Part shown: positions 44,037 through 56,304 of the stretch, in pieces
How positions within the stretch are numbered: the first letter of the stretch is position 1
Layout: every line of letters starts with the position of its first letter
Translations under genes and position numbers: made by a program
Notes under the pieces: model-generated
The model's input: only the letters and a program-made list of their open reading frames with translations
What the model was told of the DNA's origin: nothing
Database searches by the model: none
Source: Bubalus kerabau
Lineage: Eukaryota > Chordata > Mammalia > Artiodactyla > Bovidae
Direction of reading: 5' to 3'
Assembly (NCBI RefSeq): GCF_029407905.1
Contig: NC_073635.1
Location: 41,407,501-41,471,500 of the forward strand
DNA: 64,000 nucleotides

Positions 44037-45786
44037 TGAGACTAGCAATCTCTTCAAGAAAATTAGAGATACCAAGGGAACATTTCATGCAAAGATGGGC
44101 TTGATAAAGGACAGAAATGGTAGGGACCTAACAGAAGCAGAAAATATTAGGAAGAGGTGGCAAGAATACACAGAAGAACTGTACAAAAAATGTCTTCACG
44201 ACCCAGATAATCACGATGGTGTGAGCACTCACCTAGAGCCAGACATCCTGGAATATGAAGTCAAGTGGGCCTTGGGAAGCATCACTACGAACAAAGCTAG
44301 TGGAGGTGATGGAATTCCAATTGAGCTATTGCAAATACCGAAGGATGATGCTGTGAAAGTGCTGCACTCAATATGCCAGCAAATTTGGAAAACTCAGCAG
44401 TGGCCACAGGACTGGAAAAGGTCAGTTTTCATTCCAATCCCAAAGAATGGCAATGCCGAAGAATGCTCAAACTACAGCAAAATTGCACTCATCTCACACA
44501 CTAGTAAAGTGATGTTTAAAATTCTCCAAGCCAGACTTCAGCAACACATGAACTGTGAACTTCCAGATGTTCAAGCTGATTTTAGAAAAGGAAGAAGAAC
44601 CAGAGATCAAATTGCTAACATCTGCTGGACCATTGAAAAAGCAAGACAGTTCCAGAAAAAACATCTATTTCTGCTTTATTGATCATGCCAAGGGCTTTGA
44701 CTGTGTAGATTACAATAAACTGTGGAAAATTCTGAAACAGATGGGCATACCAGACCACCTGACCTGACTCTTGAGAAACCTGCATACAGGTAAGGAAGCA
44801 ACAGTTAGAACTGGACATGGGACAACAGACTGGTTCCAAATAGGAAAAGGAGTTCATCAAGGCTGTCTATTGTCACCCTGCTTATTTAATTTATATGCAA
44901 AGTACATCCTGAAAAATGCTGGGCTGGAAGAAGTAGAAGCTGGAATCAAGATTGCTGGGAGAAATATCAATAACCTCAGATATGCAGATGACACAATCCT
45001 TATGGCAGAAAGTGAAGAAGAACTAAAGAGCTTCTTGATGAAAGTGAAAGAAGACATTAGAAATGTTGACTTAAAGCTCAACTTTCAGAAAACTAAGATC
45101 ATGGCATCTGGTCCCATCACTTCATGGCAAATAGATGGGGAAACAGTGGAAACAGTGCCAGACTTTATTTTTCTGGGGTCCAAAATCACTGCAGATAGTG
45201 ATTGCAGTCATGAAATTAAAAGATGCTTACTTCTTGGAAGGAAAGTTATGAACAACCTAGATAGCATATTAAAAAGCATTATAAAAAGAATTATATCCTT
45301 AGATTTAAATTACTTTGCCAAAAAAGGTCCATCTAGTCAAGGCTATGGTTTTTCCAGTGGTCATGTATGGATGTGAGAGTTGGACTATAAAGAAAGCTGA
45401 GCACCAAAGAATTGATGCTTTTGAACTGTGGTGTTGGAGAAGACTCTTGAGAGTCCCTTGGACTTCAAGGAGATCCAACCAGTCCATCCTAAAGGAGATC
45501 AATCCTGGGTGTTCACTGAAAGGACTGATGTTGAAACTGAAACTCCAATACTTTGGCCACCTGATGCGAATGTCTGACTCATCGGAAAAGGCCCTGATGC
45601 TGGGAAATATTGAGGGCAGGAGAAGAAGGGAAGGACAGAGGATGAGATGGTTGGATGACATCACCGACTCAATGGACATAGGTTTGGGTGGATACCGGGA
45701 GTTGGTGATGGACAGGGAGGCCTTGTGTGCTGTGGTTCATGGGGTCACAAAGAGCCGGACATGACTGAGTGACTGGACTGAACTGA
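44037..45786 (+). mobile_element. BovB LINE, sense, 5'-truncated, with 22-bp insert
   Basis: It runs from the LFKKIRDTKGTFHAKMG codons to the tail tggactgaactgaag. About 22 extra bases (near 45279-45300) split KSRDITLP. No clear TSD. Old L1 sequence lies on the right and possibly on the left. Confidence 0.93.
44095..45764 (+). pseudogene. BovB ORF remnant: linker, RT, C-terminus
   Basis: Three open pieces in different frames. The first holds the linker and fingers (RKRWQEYTEELYKKCLHDPD, GDGIPIELLQIPKDDAVKVL, WPQDWKRSVFIPIPKNGNAE) to KARQFQ. A frameshift then puts the palm start (CFIDHAKGFDCVDYNKLW) in another frame, followed by a stop at the end of GIPDHLT. The third carries FQIGKGVHQGCLLSPCLF and the intact box RYADDTILMAESEEEL. 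The C-terminus follows from 45315. The first palm block reads IDHAKGF where other copies have IDYAKAF. There is no endonuclease. Not functional. Confidence 0.92.
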
Positions 45787-45788
45787 AG

Positions 45789-46355
45789 TATTAGAAAAAC
45801 ATATGGAAACTCCTCAGGAAACTAAAAGCAGGACTCTCATATAATCTAGCAATCTCACTTCTGACCATATACCCAAAGTAATATCAGGATTCCAAGATAT
45901 TTGCATTCCATGTTCATTGCAGTGTTATTCACAATAGTCAAGATATAGCAACAACTCAAATGTCCATCAACAGATAAATTAATAAGAAAAATATATTATA
46001 CACAAACAGTGAAGTATTATTTAGGTTTAAAAAATGAATTGTGTCTTACATAACATGAATGGACCTGGAGAACATTATGCTAAGTGTAATAAGTCAATCA
46101 CAGAAAGACAAATATGACATGATTTCACTTATGTGAGGCATCTAAAATAGTAAAACTGATAGAAACAGCAAAATGATAGTTGCCAAGCTATGGGAGAAGA
46201 GAAAGTCAGCAGTTGCTACACAGGTATACAAGATGAATGAGTTTTAGAGATCTACTGTGCAACATAGTGCCCTTAATAGTTAATAATAGTGTATTGTGCT
46301 ATTATTTGTTAAGATGTAGATTTCATGTTAAGTGCTCTTCTAATTTTTTTTTTTT
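45789..46355 (+). mobile_element. old L1 3' part, sense
   Basis: Diverged end of ORF2 and start of the 3' UTR, with segments such as gcattccatgttcattgcag and caaatgtccatcaacagata typical of mammalian L1. It ends in a T/A-rich stretch near 46343-46358. Confidence 0.8.
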
Positions 46356-46371
46356 AAAGAACTAATTGGGA

Positions 46372-46453
46372 TGGATAGGGAGGTCTGGCATTGTGCGATT
46401 CATGGGGTCGCAAAGAGTCAGACACAACCGAGCGACTGAACTGAACTGAACTG
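46372..46453 (+). mobile_element. very short BovB 3' tip with TSD
   Basis: Only the last 82 bp of BovB (ggtctggcattgtgcgattc to ctgaactgaactg). The 8-bp TSD aattggga lies at 46364-46371 and 46454-46461, so this is a genuine insertion that aborted very early. Confidence 0.88.
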
Positions 46454-46553
46454 AATTGGGAGAATAATAAAAATTAAAATAATTAAAATGGGATCTCACT
46501 AGATTATGAATGAAGATCACACACACAAAAAAGTGGTGACCTTTTAGATAGAT

Positions 46554-46555
<2 letters not shown>

Positions 46556-46592
<37 letters not shown>
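46556..46592. repeat. (AT)n microsatellite
   Basis: A run of TA dinucleotides ending in acac. Confidence 0.92.
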
Positions 46593-46595
<3 letters not shown>

Positions 46596-48092
46596 ATTGA
46601 ATAAAGAAAACAAAAAGTTAAAAAAAAAACTATGTATAGAGCCTCCGATACATATAAGACAATTTTTGCAATATTAACAGTTTGTCATTGTAATTCTAGG
46701 AAGAGAAGCGAAAGAGACATGGACGAAAGATGTATGTGTAGAAATAATGCTGAAAACTTCAAAAGGTGGTAAAATACATCAGTTTAAGATTTTGGTTCAA
46801 GAAATAAAGTTCAATAAGATAAATTCAAAGAAAATCATGCCTAGGCACATCACAATAAAATTTCTGAAAACCAAAATGAATAAAAATATTTGAAAGCAGC
46901 TAGAAAATAATAGACTGTATATCAGTTACTTGGAAATAAATGAATGACATAATTAAATTGCTGAAGCTTCTTTACCCATATATATCTATTATCTGATTCC
47001 ATATCTATTTTATCTTCATTTACACATATATCTATATCATCTATATTTATATCCATATCTGTTTTCATCTATCTATTTATGAATATCTTGTCATCTATGT
47101 CTGCGCCACTCCTTTAAGAATTAAAGGAATAAATTCATCGTTAATAAAATTAAATTAGATAATTTGTTGGAAGATCTACTCTAAAAGAATACTAAAGGTA
47201 TTGTTCAAGTTGGAGGGAAGTGATAGCAGAAAGTACCTAGGTTCTTCAGGAACAAAATAAGAGCAACAAAATTGTTAAGTCGATGGGTTTATATAAAAGA
47301 GTAGTTTTCCTCTTAAGTTCTACAAAATAAATAAGTTGTCTATTTAAGAGGGAAATGATTGGTAAGTCTCAAAAAATCTATGAAAAATCTGCTCAAATGA
47401 ATAACTGAGTTTAATAAGATTGCAGAATTCATGGTCAAGTGCAAATGCTTGGGGTTTGAGTCAAATGATATTTTCTAGAGACATATTTTCTCTCTTTTTA
47501 AAAAAAAAATAGTTCCTGATGTACTTACTACTGAGCCCTAGTAGAGATTTAATATTTAACCATGAACTACTACATTACCATGTAAATTGAGTTGTTCATA
47601 ATTAACCGAGTGTTATCTCAACCTTCGACACATGGCACAGGAAGTGCACAGAAATTATTATCATGTGGAAGTGATATATAAGTTCAGTGCTGAAAACAGG
47701 TATAAATTGTAGGAGCAAATGATTTAAACTTCCACCCATGATTTATAGTTTACCTACATTGTCCACTCTGTCAACCCTCAGCTACACTCTCAAAGAGATG
47801 TCCCTGTAACCAGTTGATGAAAGACAGAGGGATGGGGAGAAAGAAACTAAATAAAAATGAAATCTGAACATAAAATAGTTGTGCACAATACACTGGTGCT
47901 TCCTGAAAGTGGCCCTACAATGCCACAACACCTCTCAGGAGAGAACCTGAAGAACAGTGGTTAGGAACTTCAAAGAAATGAGATTTAAAATCAATGATAA
48001 CAAGATCTGAGGGAAAATTATGAAGCTACAGCTCTCAGAATTAGAACAAAATGCTTGCTTTCAATGAGAATGCTCACCAAATGACAACCAGT
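46593..48092. other. no gene seen; degenerate TATC/TCTATAT repeats
   Basis: Imperfect TATC-like repeats lie at 46975-47100. The rest is unique sequence without supported features. Confidence 0.6.
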
Positions 48093-48104
48093 ATAGAGAA
48101 AGTT

Positions 48105-48318
48105 GGACTTTCCAGATGGCTCAGTGGGCCTACAATGCAGAGATCCAGGAGATGAAGTTTCGACCCCTGGGTTGGGAAGATCCCCTGGAGGAGGGCATGG
48201 CAAACCACTCCACTATTCTTTCCTGGAGAATCCCATGGACAGAGGAGCCTGGCAAGCTATAGTCCATAGGGTCACAAAGGGTCACACAAGATTGAAGCAA
48301 CTGAGTACAGCACAGCAC
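48105..48318 (+). mobile_element. Bov-tA SINE with perfect TSD
   Basis: A 12-bp TSD atagagaaagtt lies at 48093-48104 and 48319-48330. The head is slightly rearranged. The body ends cagcacagcac. Confidence 0.94.
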
Positions 48319-48330
48319 ATAGAGAAAGTT

Positions 48331-48741
48331 ATCAATAATTTGTTGGACAAAATGACCTATTCTTTGGATGTCAGCTAGATTATTTGACCAGATACTACAG
48401 AGGGATGAACTACCTATCTTGGGGTTTATTCACTAAGGCTGAACTACTACCAAATTGCTGAGTGAAGCAATTACAGTCTCTCCTGGAGGATATGGCAGGC
48501 ACAAAAGAAGATGTATACAATGGATTGAATCTTTCATGGCAGGAATAATGATTTCTCTTTACCATGAGACATTTATTTGGATATAAATTTCTCTTCAAAT
48601 CTGCAGTGCTTCTTTCAGTAAGTCCACCATCAGTAGACTTATAGAGTGATGTCTTTAACAACAGAGAACACACACAACATATTCTCTGTTTAGGAAATTC
48701 ACTAAAAGTGATTGAAGTTTAACAATGTGCTTGTGTCCATC
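48331..48741. other. no gene seen; unique sequence
   Basis: No supported gene. The minus-strand frame at 48410-48673 has no recognisable domain. Confidence 0.55.
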
Positions 48742-49190
48742 AAATTTACTCTTGTTATGAAATTGTTATCCTACAGCTGACCTAACAGAAAACTATGGCT
48801 ATTAGAAACTCAATTATGGTTAGGCTTTGCAACAACATCTGTTGAGTGTTCAAACTGGGATATGTTCTGAATTAGTGACCAGTAAGTGGTATTGTTTCTC
48901 CCATAACCAGAATACCTAAGTCTCGGAGTTAAGGTATGGAAATGGGAGTGATCTTAATCATTATTATTTACTTAATTCCATGTAAAATGCTTGATTTCAA
49001 TCACTGCAAATTTATATTTTTCTAATTCCTGAAGAAGGAATGTCCCCTGTCTTGTAGACAAGTTCATTTGTATCCAGTTTTATGCACACATAAAACAGAT
49101 AACTAATAAGGGCCTACTGTATAGCACAGGGAACTCTCAATATTATGTAATGGCCTATATGGGAAAAGAATCTAAAAATGAGTGGATATA
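48742..49190 (+). repeat. left arm of an old inverted repeat
   Basis: This segment is the reverse complement of 49545-49787 plus 53185-53400, by eye about four in five bases. Landmarks: gttatcctacagctga, caacaacatctgttgagtg, tttctcccataaccagaata, aaggtatggaaat, cactgcaaatttat, cctgtcttgtag and gagtggatatat all recur in reversed order on the other side. The right arm was later split by the BovB at 49788-53184. Confidence 0.88.
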
Positions 49191-49395
49191 TAGGCTTCTC
49201 AGGTGGCGCTAATGATAAAGAACCTGCCTGCCAATGCAGGAGAGACAGAGAAGCCTGGTGGGCTATAGTCTATAGGGTCACAAAGAGTCGGACACAACTG
49301 AAGTGACTTAGCATGCACGCATATGTACTTGTATAACAGATTCATTTTGCTGTAGTGTGGAAGCTAACACAACACTGTAAATCAACTATATTCTA
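49060..49395 (+). mobile_element. old L1-type 3' UTR, sense, split by a SINE
   Basis: It contains gcctactgtatagcacaggg and acacaacactgtaaatcaac, typical of the 3' UTR of older ruminant L1 copies. A SINE fragment at 49192-49318 splits it. Its first half is part of the inverted-repeat arm. Confidence 0.75.
49192..49318 (+). mobile_element. Bov-tA SINE with internal deletion
   Basis: The head (cttctcaggtggcgctaatg) jumps to the distal body (agcctggtgggctatagtc). The middle part of about 80 bp is missing. Confidence 0.88.
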
Positions 49396-49544
49396 TATTC
49401 CAATCCTTTTAATAACTTTTGATCCATTGTTATAGGGCTTACCTAACATTATGACGATGTTGATTACATTAATTAACATTTCTTAGTGATGGGATCCCTA
49501 AGTATCATGGTCACATTATTTCCAAATGATTATTTAGCACCACC

Positions 49545-49787
49545 CATATATCCACTCTTTTTTACATTATTTTCTCATATAGGCCATTGCAGAGTATTGA
49601 GTGGAGTTCCCTATGCTGTACAGTAGGTCTTTAATAGTTATCTATTTTATGTGTGTATAAAACAGGGTACAAATGAAGTTAGCTACAAGACAGGGAATAT
49701 GCCTTCTTAAGGAATCAGAAAAGCATAAATTTGCAGTGATGTGAATCCAGCATTTTACACTGAATTATGTAAGTAATAATGAACAAG
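49545..49787 (-). repeat. right arm of inverted repeat, inner part
   Basis: Reverse complement of about 48955-49190, including the L1-like 3' UTR portion. It ends at the BovB insertion point. The segment taatgaacaag (49777-49787) is the BovB TSD. Confidence 0.87.
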
Positions 49788-52700
49788 TTCAGTTCAGTTC
49801 AGTTCAGTTCAGTCGCTCAGTCATGTCTGACTCTTTGCAACCCCATGAAAAGGAGCATGCAAGGCCTCCCTGTCCATCACCACCTCCTGGAATTGTTCAA
49901 ACTCATGTCCATTGAGTCGGTGATGCCATCCAGCCATCTCATTCTTTGTCATCCCCTTCTCCTCCTGCCCCCAAACCCTCCCAGCATCAGAGTCTTTTCC
50001 AATGAGTCAACTCTTCACATGAGGTGGCCAAAGCACTGGAGTTTCAGCTTTAGCTTCAGTCTTTTCAATGAACACCCAGGATTGATCTCCTTTGGGATAG
50101 ACTGGATGGATCTCCTTAAGTCCAAGGGACTCTCAAGAGTCTTCTCCAACACCACAGTTCAAAAGCATCAATTCTTCAGTGCTCAGCTTTCTTCACAGTC
50201 CTACTCTCACATCCAAACATGACCACTAGAAAAACCATAGCATTGACTAGACGGACCTTTGTTGGCAATGTCTCTACTTTTTAATATGCTGTCTAGGTTG
50301 GTCATAACTTTCCTTCCAAGGAGTAAGCTTCTTTTAATTTCATGGCTGCAATCACCATCTGCAGTGATTTTGGAGCCTCCCCAAAATAAAGTCAGCCACT
50401 GTTTCCACTGTTTCCCCATCTATTTCCCATGAAGAGATGGGACCAGATGCCATGATCTTAGTTTTCGGAATGTTGAGCTTTAAACCAACTTTTTCACTTT
50501 CCTCTTTCACTTTCATCAAGAGGCTCTTTAGTTCTTCTTCACTTTCTGCCATAAGGGTACTGTCATCTGCATATCTGAGGTTATTGGTATTTCTCCCAGC
50601 AATCTTGATTCCAGCTTGTGCTTCTTCCAGCCCAGTGTTTCTCTTGATGTACTCTGCATATAAGTTAAATAAGCAGGGTGACAATAGACAGCCTTGACGT
50701 ACTCTTTTCCTATTTGGAACCAGTCTGTTGTTCCATTCCCAGTTCTAACTGTTGCTTCCTGGCCTGCATACAGACTTCTTAGGAAGCAGGTAAGGTGGTC
50801 TGGTACTCCCATCTCATTCAGAATTTTCCACAGTGTATTATAATCCACACAGTCAAAGGTTTTGGCATAGTCAATAAAGGAGAAATAGATGTTTTCTGGA
50901 ACTCTCTTACTTTTTTCATGACCCAGCGGATGTTAGTAACTTGATGTTTGGTTCCTCTGCCTTTTTGAAAACCAGCTTGAACATCTGGAAGTTCACGGTT
51001 CATGTATTGCTGAAGCCTGGCTTGTGAAAATTTGAGCATTACTTTACTAGGGTGTGAAATGAGTGCAATTCTGCGGTAGTTTGAGCATTCTTTGGAATTG
51101 CCTTTCTTGATGGGAATGAAAACTGACCTTTTCCAGTCCTGTGGCCACTGCTGAGTTTTCCAAATTTGCTGGCATATTGAGTGCAGCACTTTCACAGCAT
51201 CATCTTTTAGGATTTGAAATAGCTCAACTGGAATTCCATCACCTCCACTGGCTTTGATCATAGTGATGGTTTCTAAGGCCCACTTGACTTCACATTCCAG
51301 CATGTCTGGCTCTAGGTGAATGATCACACCATCGTGATTATCTTGGTCATGAAGATCTTTTTTGTACAGTTCTTCTGTGTATTCTTACCACCTCTTCTTA
51401 ATATCATCTGCTTCTGTTAAGTCCATACTATTTCTGTCCTTTATTGTGCCCTTCTTTGCATGAAATGTTCCCTTGGTATCTCTAATTTTCTTGAAGAGAT
51501 CTCTAGTCTTTCCCTTCTGTTGTTTTCCTCTATTTCTTTGCATTGATCACTGAGGAAGGCTTTCTTATCTCTTGTTGCTATTCTTTGAAACTCTGCATTC
51601 AGATCCTTATATCTTGCCTTTTCTCCTTTGCTTTTCACTTCTCTTCTTTTCATAGCTATTTGGAAGGCCTCCTCAGACAGCCATTTTGCTTTTTTGCATT
51701 TCTTTTCCATGGAGATAGTCTTGATCCCTGTCTCCTTTACAATGTCACGAGCCTCTGTCCATAGTTCATCAGGCACTCTGTCTATCAGATCTAGTCCCTT
51801 AAATCTATTTCTCACTTCCACTGTATAATCATAAGGGATTTGATTTAGGTCATACCTGAATGGTCTAGTGGTTTTCCCTACTTTCTTCAATTTAAGTCTG
51901 AATTTGGCAATAAGGAGTTCATGATCTGAGCTACAGTCAGCTCCTGGGCTTTTTTTTTTTTTTTTTGGTGACTGTATAGAGCTTCTCCATCTTTGGCTGC
52001 AAAGAATATAATGAATCTGATTTTGGTGTTGACCATCTGGTGATGTCCATGTGTAGAGTCTTCTCTTGTGTTGTTGGAAGAGGGTGTTTGCTATGACCAG
52101 TGCGTTCTCTTGGCAAAACTCTATTAGCCTTTGTCCTGCCTCATTCCGTATTTCAAGGCCAAATTTGCCTGTTACCCGGTGTTTCTTGAAGTCCTACTTT
52201 TGCATTACAGTCCCCTGTAATGAAAAGGACATTTTTTGGGGTGTTAGTTCTAGCAGATCTTGTAGGTCTTCATAGAACCGTTCAACTTCAGCTTCTTCAG
52301 TGTTACTGCTTGGGGCATAGTTTTGGATTACCGTGATAGTGAATGGTTTGCCTTGGAAATGAACAGAGATCATTCTGTCGTTTTTGAGATTGCATCCAAG
52401 TACTGCATTTTGGACTCTTTTGTTGATCATGATGGCTACTCCACATCTCCTAAGGGATTCCTGCCCACAGTAGTAGATATAATGGTCATCTGAATTAAAT
52501 TCACCCATTCCAGTACATTTTAGTTCGCTGATTCCTAGAATGTCGACATTCACTCTTGCCATCTCTTGTTTGACCACTTCCAATTTGCCTTGATTCATGG
52601 ACCTAACATTCCAGGTTCCTATGCAATATTGCTCTTTACAGCATCGGACCTTGCTTCTATCACCAGTCACATCCACAGGTGGGTATTCTTTTTGCTTTGG

Positions 52701-53184
52701 CTCCATCCCTTCATTCTTTCTGGAGTTATTTCTCCACTGTTCTCCAGTAGTATATTGGGCACCTAGTGGCCTGGGGAGTTCCTCTTTCAGTATCCTATCA
52801 TTTTGCCTTTTCATACTGTTCATGGGGTTCTCAAGGCAAGAATACTGAAGTGGTTTGCCATTCTCTTCTCCAGTGGGCCACATTCTGTCAGAACTGTCCA
52901 CCATGACCCTCCCATCTTGGGTGGCCCCACATGCCATGACTTAGTTTCATTGAGTTAGACAAGGCTGTGGTCTGTGTGATCAGATTGACTAGTTTTCTGT
53001 TTTTATGGTTTCAGTGTGTCTGCCTTCTGATGCCCTCTTGCAACACCTACCAACTTACTTGAGTTTCTCTTACCTTGGACGTGGGGTATCTCCTCACGGC
53101 TGCTCCACTGACCTTGAACATGAAGTGCTCCTCTCAGCCCTCTTTCGCCCACACAGCTGCTGCTCCTTGGATGGTGTCACGCCC
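49788..53184 (-). mobile_element. BovB LINE, antisense, full length (about 3.4 kb)
   Basis: From the tail complement (repeated ttcag) at 49788 to the 5' UTR end near 53184. The TSD is diverged: taatgaacaag at 49777-49787 and taatgactaag at 53185-53195 (9 of 11). It holds 5' UTR, endonuclease, linker, RT and 3' region in order. It has a T-run (A-run in sense) at 51951-51966 within the endonuclease. Frameshifts break the ORF. Confidence 0.95.
50207..52937 (-). pseudogene. BovB ORF remnant with all domains, frameshifted
   Basis: Minus-strand order. The N-terminus and endonuclease start lie at 52937-52194 (CIGTWNVRSMNQGKLEVV, DILGISELKCTGMGEFN, ITVIQNYAPSSN). The frame then shifts, and the endonuclease core continues unread in one frame to about 51890, with an A-run inside it. 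The linker is at 51890-51441 (KVGKTTRPFRYDLNQIPYD, KKCKKAKWLSEEAFQI). The RT fingers are at 51327-50818 (GDGIPVELFQILKDDAVKVL). The palm box RYADDSTLMAESEEEL lies near 50590-50545, with YADD intact. Frameshifts occur near 52200, 51440, 50860, 50700 and 50380, so no working protein is possible. Confidence 0.92.
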
Positions 53185-53400
53185 TAATGACTAAGGTCAC
53201 TCCGATTTCCATACCTTGACTCCTAGGCTTAAGTATTCTGGTTATGGGAGAAACAATTTCACATACTGGTCACAAATCAGAACATATCATAATTTGAGCA
53301 CTCAACAGATGTTGTTGGAAAGCCTGAGCCATAATTGAGTTTCTAATAGTGATTTTAGTTTTCTATTAGATCAGCTGTAGGATAACAGATTTTATAACAA
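53185..53400 (-). repeat. right arm of inverted repeat, outer part
   Basis: Reverse complement of about 48742-48955. It contains the complements of tttctcccataaccagaata and caacaacatctgttgagtg. A SINE starts at 53401, and no match to the left flank is seen beyond it. Confidence 0.87.
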
Positions 53401-53602
53401 GATGGCTCAGATAGTAAAGAAACCACCTGCAATGTGGGAAACCTGGGTTCTGTCACTGGGTTGAGAAGATCCCTTGGAGGAGGGCATGGCAACCCACTCT
53501 AGTACTCTTGCCTGGAGAATCCCTATGGACAAACGAGACTGGTGGTCTATATTCCATGGCGTTGCAGAGTCAGACATGGCTGAGTGACTAAGCACAGCAC
53601 AA
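53401..53602 (+). mobile_element. Bov-tA SINE, slightly 5'-truncated
   Basis: The head begins at gatggctcagatagtaaaga. The body ends gactaagcacagcac. It sits at the outer end of the inverted-repeat arm. Confidence 0.9.
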
Positions 53603-53650
53603 ATAAAATCTAAATTATTATTATTAATTCAGTTATTAGTTTAGATAATT

Positions 53651-54070
53651 GTTATTGCTGTTCAGTCTCTAAGTCATGTGTGACTCTTTGTGACCCCATG
53701 AACAGCAGCACGTCAGGCTCCCTTGTCCTTCACAATCTCCCTGCGTTTACTCAATTCATGTTCATTGAGTTGGTGATGCTATCCAACCATCTCATTCTCT
53801 GCCATCCCATTTTTCTGTTGCTTTTAATCTTTCACAGCATTAGGGTCTTTTCCAATGTGTCAACTCTTCACATCGGATGGCCAAAGTATTGGAGCTTCCA
53901 CTTCAGCATCAGTCCTTCTGATGAATATTCAGGGTTGATCTCCCTTAAGAGTGACTGGTTTGATTTCCTTGCTGTCCAAGACTCTTAAAAGTCTTCTCCA
54001 GGACCAGAGTTTGAAAGCACCAATTCTTCAGCATGCAGTCTTCTTTATGATCCAACTCTCAAATCTGTAC
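53651..54070 (-). mobile_element. old diverged BovB 3' end, antisense
   Basis: Complement of the BovB C-terminal region. Plus-strand matches include gttggtgatgctatccaacc and ggccaaagtattggagcttc, with more substitutions and indels than the other copies. Confidence 0.88.
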
Positions 54071-56143
54071 AAAGAATTGTTTTCCTTTACTTCCAGTCCC
54101 AAATAGTTTAGCATAAGGTATGTTAATAATGGGTAACTCTATATTTCAATATTTAAATTAGAATATATCAAAAGAAGGTTGTCACTAAGCTATGGCATAT
54201 TTGAACAATTACAGGGGGAGAGACACATGACCTAAGGGGCTTAGTGTATCCTCATTTGGATTACCTGTTGCCTGCTTGCCATCACCATTGTCCCCTTCCA
54301 AGCCTGACTTTGGAGATTGCTGAGAAGTTGGTGATGACATTTCCCAGAATGCATTTTCCTCTACAATTCTAAGGCAGACTTTGAGGTATGTGATTAGAAT
54401 AGTGACGATCAAAGGGAAGAAGTCATTTTCTTTTAGTGAATTGTAGAAAGATTCTTGGGTAGATGTCAGATTCATTATGGCTTCCCAGTAAGTTCCTGAG
54501 AACCAACCACCTCATGACTTAGAATGAAATAAATGATGAGATTGAAACAGATGATTGAAAATTCTGAGATTTCACCTCTTTCCTGCAAGTCTGTGAGACG
54601 AATCCATCGAATGCTGTGCAGGTGCAGTCCTGCAGTGTCTACTTCCCTGACCTTTCGTGGCAGTTTCCCTGAGTTTTGGCAATGACTTAATCGCTTCCTT
54701 GCCTTTTGCAATCCCAACTCTTCCTGTTAGTCTTTAATTTCTGTGCTAAAAAGTTTATTCCTAAATTACATAAGGCAGTTTATAGGTAGTTATATAAAGT
54801 AGTTTATGGTTTTTTTGTTTGTTTTGTTTTTGTATTATTTTCCCCTGACCAATATTGATTCACAATCCTGTTCTACAAGATGTCTGAGCATGCCAGTTAC
54901 TACAGAGCTGACTAAGATGAGCTCATCATCATTCTAAGATGATGAGCACGTGCAGATCCTGCCAGCTCAGTCAGTATATTTGAATGTATGCTAGGTGATT
55001 GCTGAAAGTAATTAAAAAATTCAAAAAAAAATTAAAAAAAACAAACAGACCATTTTGATTCTGGTAGTTATAGTATCTTATCTATTTTCTGGAGACTTCT
55101 TTCCAAAATGCTGTTTCAAAATAGATGAATATTTGTGGTTGAGTCAAAGCAAGTTATTTGTTTAGATAAGATGGAATGAGATATTTGTTTTTGTAAGTGT
55201 CTTCTTTGAATGGGGAACTCATGATTGATGTTGATAAACCAAAGCACCTATCCACTAAGAATCTTTCCTCAATTTTGTTCAGTAATTTTGGAGCTAAAAA
55301 GAAAAATAAATGGGTGACTAAGGCAAATCATATAACTCTTTGCCTCTCACTTTATATGTTTGTAAAATCAGGGTAAAAATAGCACCTGATTTATGAATTG
55401 AATGACAAAATTATGAAAAGATAGATTACACAATGCTTGTAAACATGTAATACATTTTAGCTTTCTGGGAGAAGCAGGATTACAGGGACTTTTTGTCTCA
55501 TGCCTGCTAGTGTTTTGGGGGAAAGTTAACATTTGGATGCTTTAATGATGTTATTAAGCTAAAGTTTTAAAAATAAAATAAAATTAAAAAAAATAAAACA
55601 AAACAAAACAAAAACAAACAAACGAGTTTGTATTGACTTTACTTATTTCAGAAAGTTAAGAATGTCTCCAAATTCAGTTCTTTAGCATTGAATTACGGAA
55701 ATAAACACTCCTTATGGGTCTCCTAATGCTATTCTTTGCTCATTCTGTGCCAGTCAGGGCCAAAGGTCCTGGAATGCTTCAATTGTCAATGATCCTCTCC
55801 TAACATAATTGGTTTCTATCTCAATTTGAATTAAACATTTGTGTTGCTGACAGAAATTCAAAGAACCAAATTGTTTTGTCTTTGAGAAAGAACAGAAGAC
55901 GTGAAATAATCCTCAAAATAAGCAATGTGTGCTTTCTTGATAATGTACAGCTACTTGCCTGTAGAATAATAATAGTTAAGAAAAATATTTTAAAGATCCA
56001 CTTATTTCTTAGAATTTTCTAAGATGAAATGATATCTACTTTATTTATAAATAAAAATTCACACTGAATTAACTAAAATTACATTTCAGCAAATACTAAT
56101 ACCAACACTAACTCCATACAAATATATGGAAATCAAGAATACA
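54071..56143. other. no gene recognised; unassigned sequence
   Basis: About 2 kb. Two adjoining minus-strand frames (54717-54475, 80 codons, and 54475-54209, 88 codons) touch end to start, but I recognise no family. They could be an old repeat or chance. A 10-bp hairpin gctcatcatc / gatgatgagc lies at 54921-54947, and an A-rich low-complexity run at 55566-55622. Confidence 0.5.
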
Positions 56144-56304
56144 TTTTGATCCCTGGGTAAGGAAGATCCCCTGGAGAAGAGAATGGCAATCCACTTTAGT
56201 ATTCTTGCCTGGAGAATTCCATGGACAGAGAAGCCTGGTGGGCTATAATCCATGGAGTCGCAAAGAGTTGGACACAGTGAGCGACTAACACTATCACTTT
56301 CACT
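56144..56304 (+). mobile_element. Bov-tA SINE, lacking most of the tRNA head
   Basis: It begins ttgatccctgggtaagg and continues through the body to gcgactaacactatcac. Confidence 0.88.

Noticed and set aside
54921..54947. 10-bp hairpin as a regulatory site
   Set aside because: Isolated, with no neighbouring gene or conserved motif to give it meaning.
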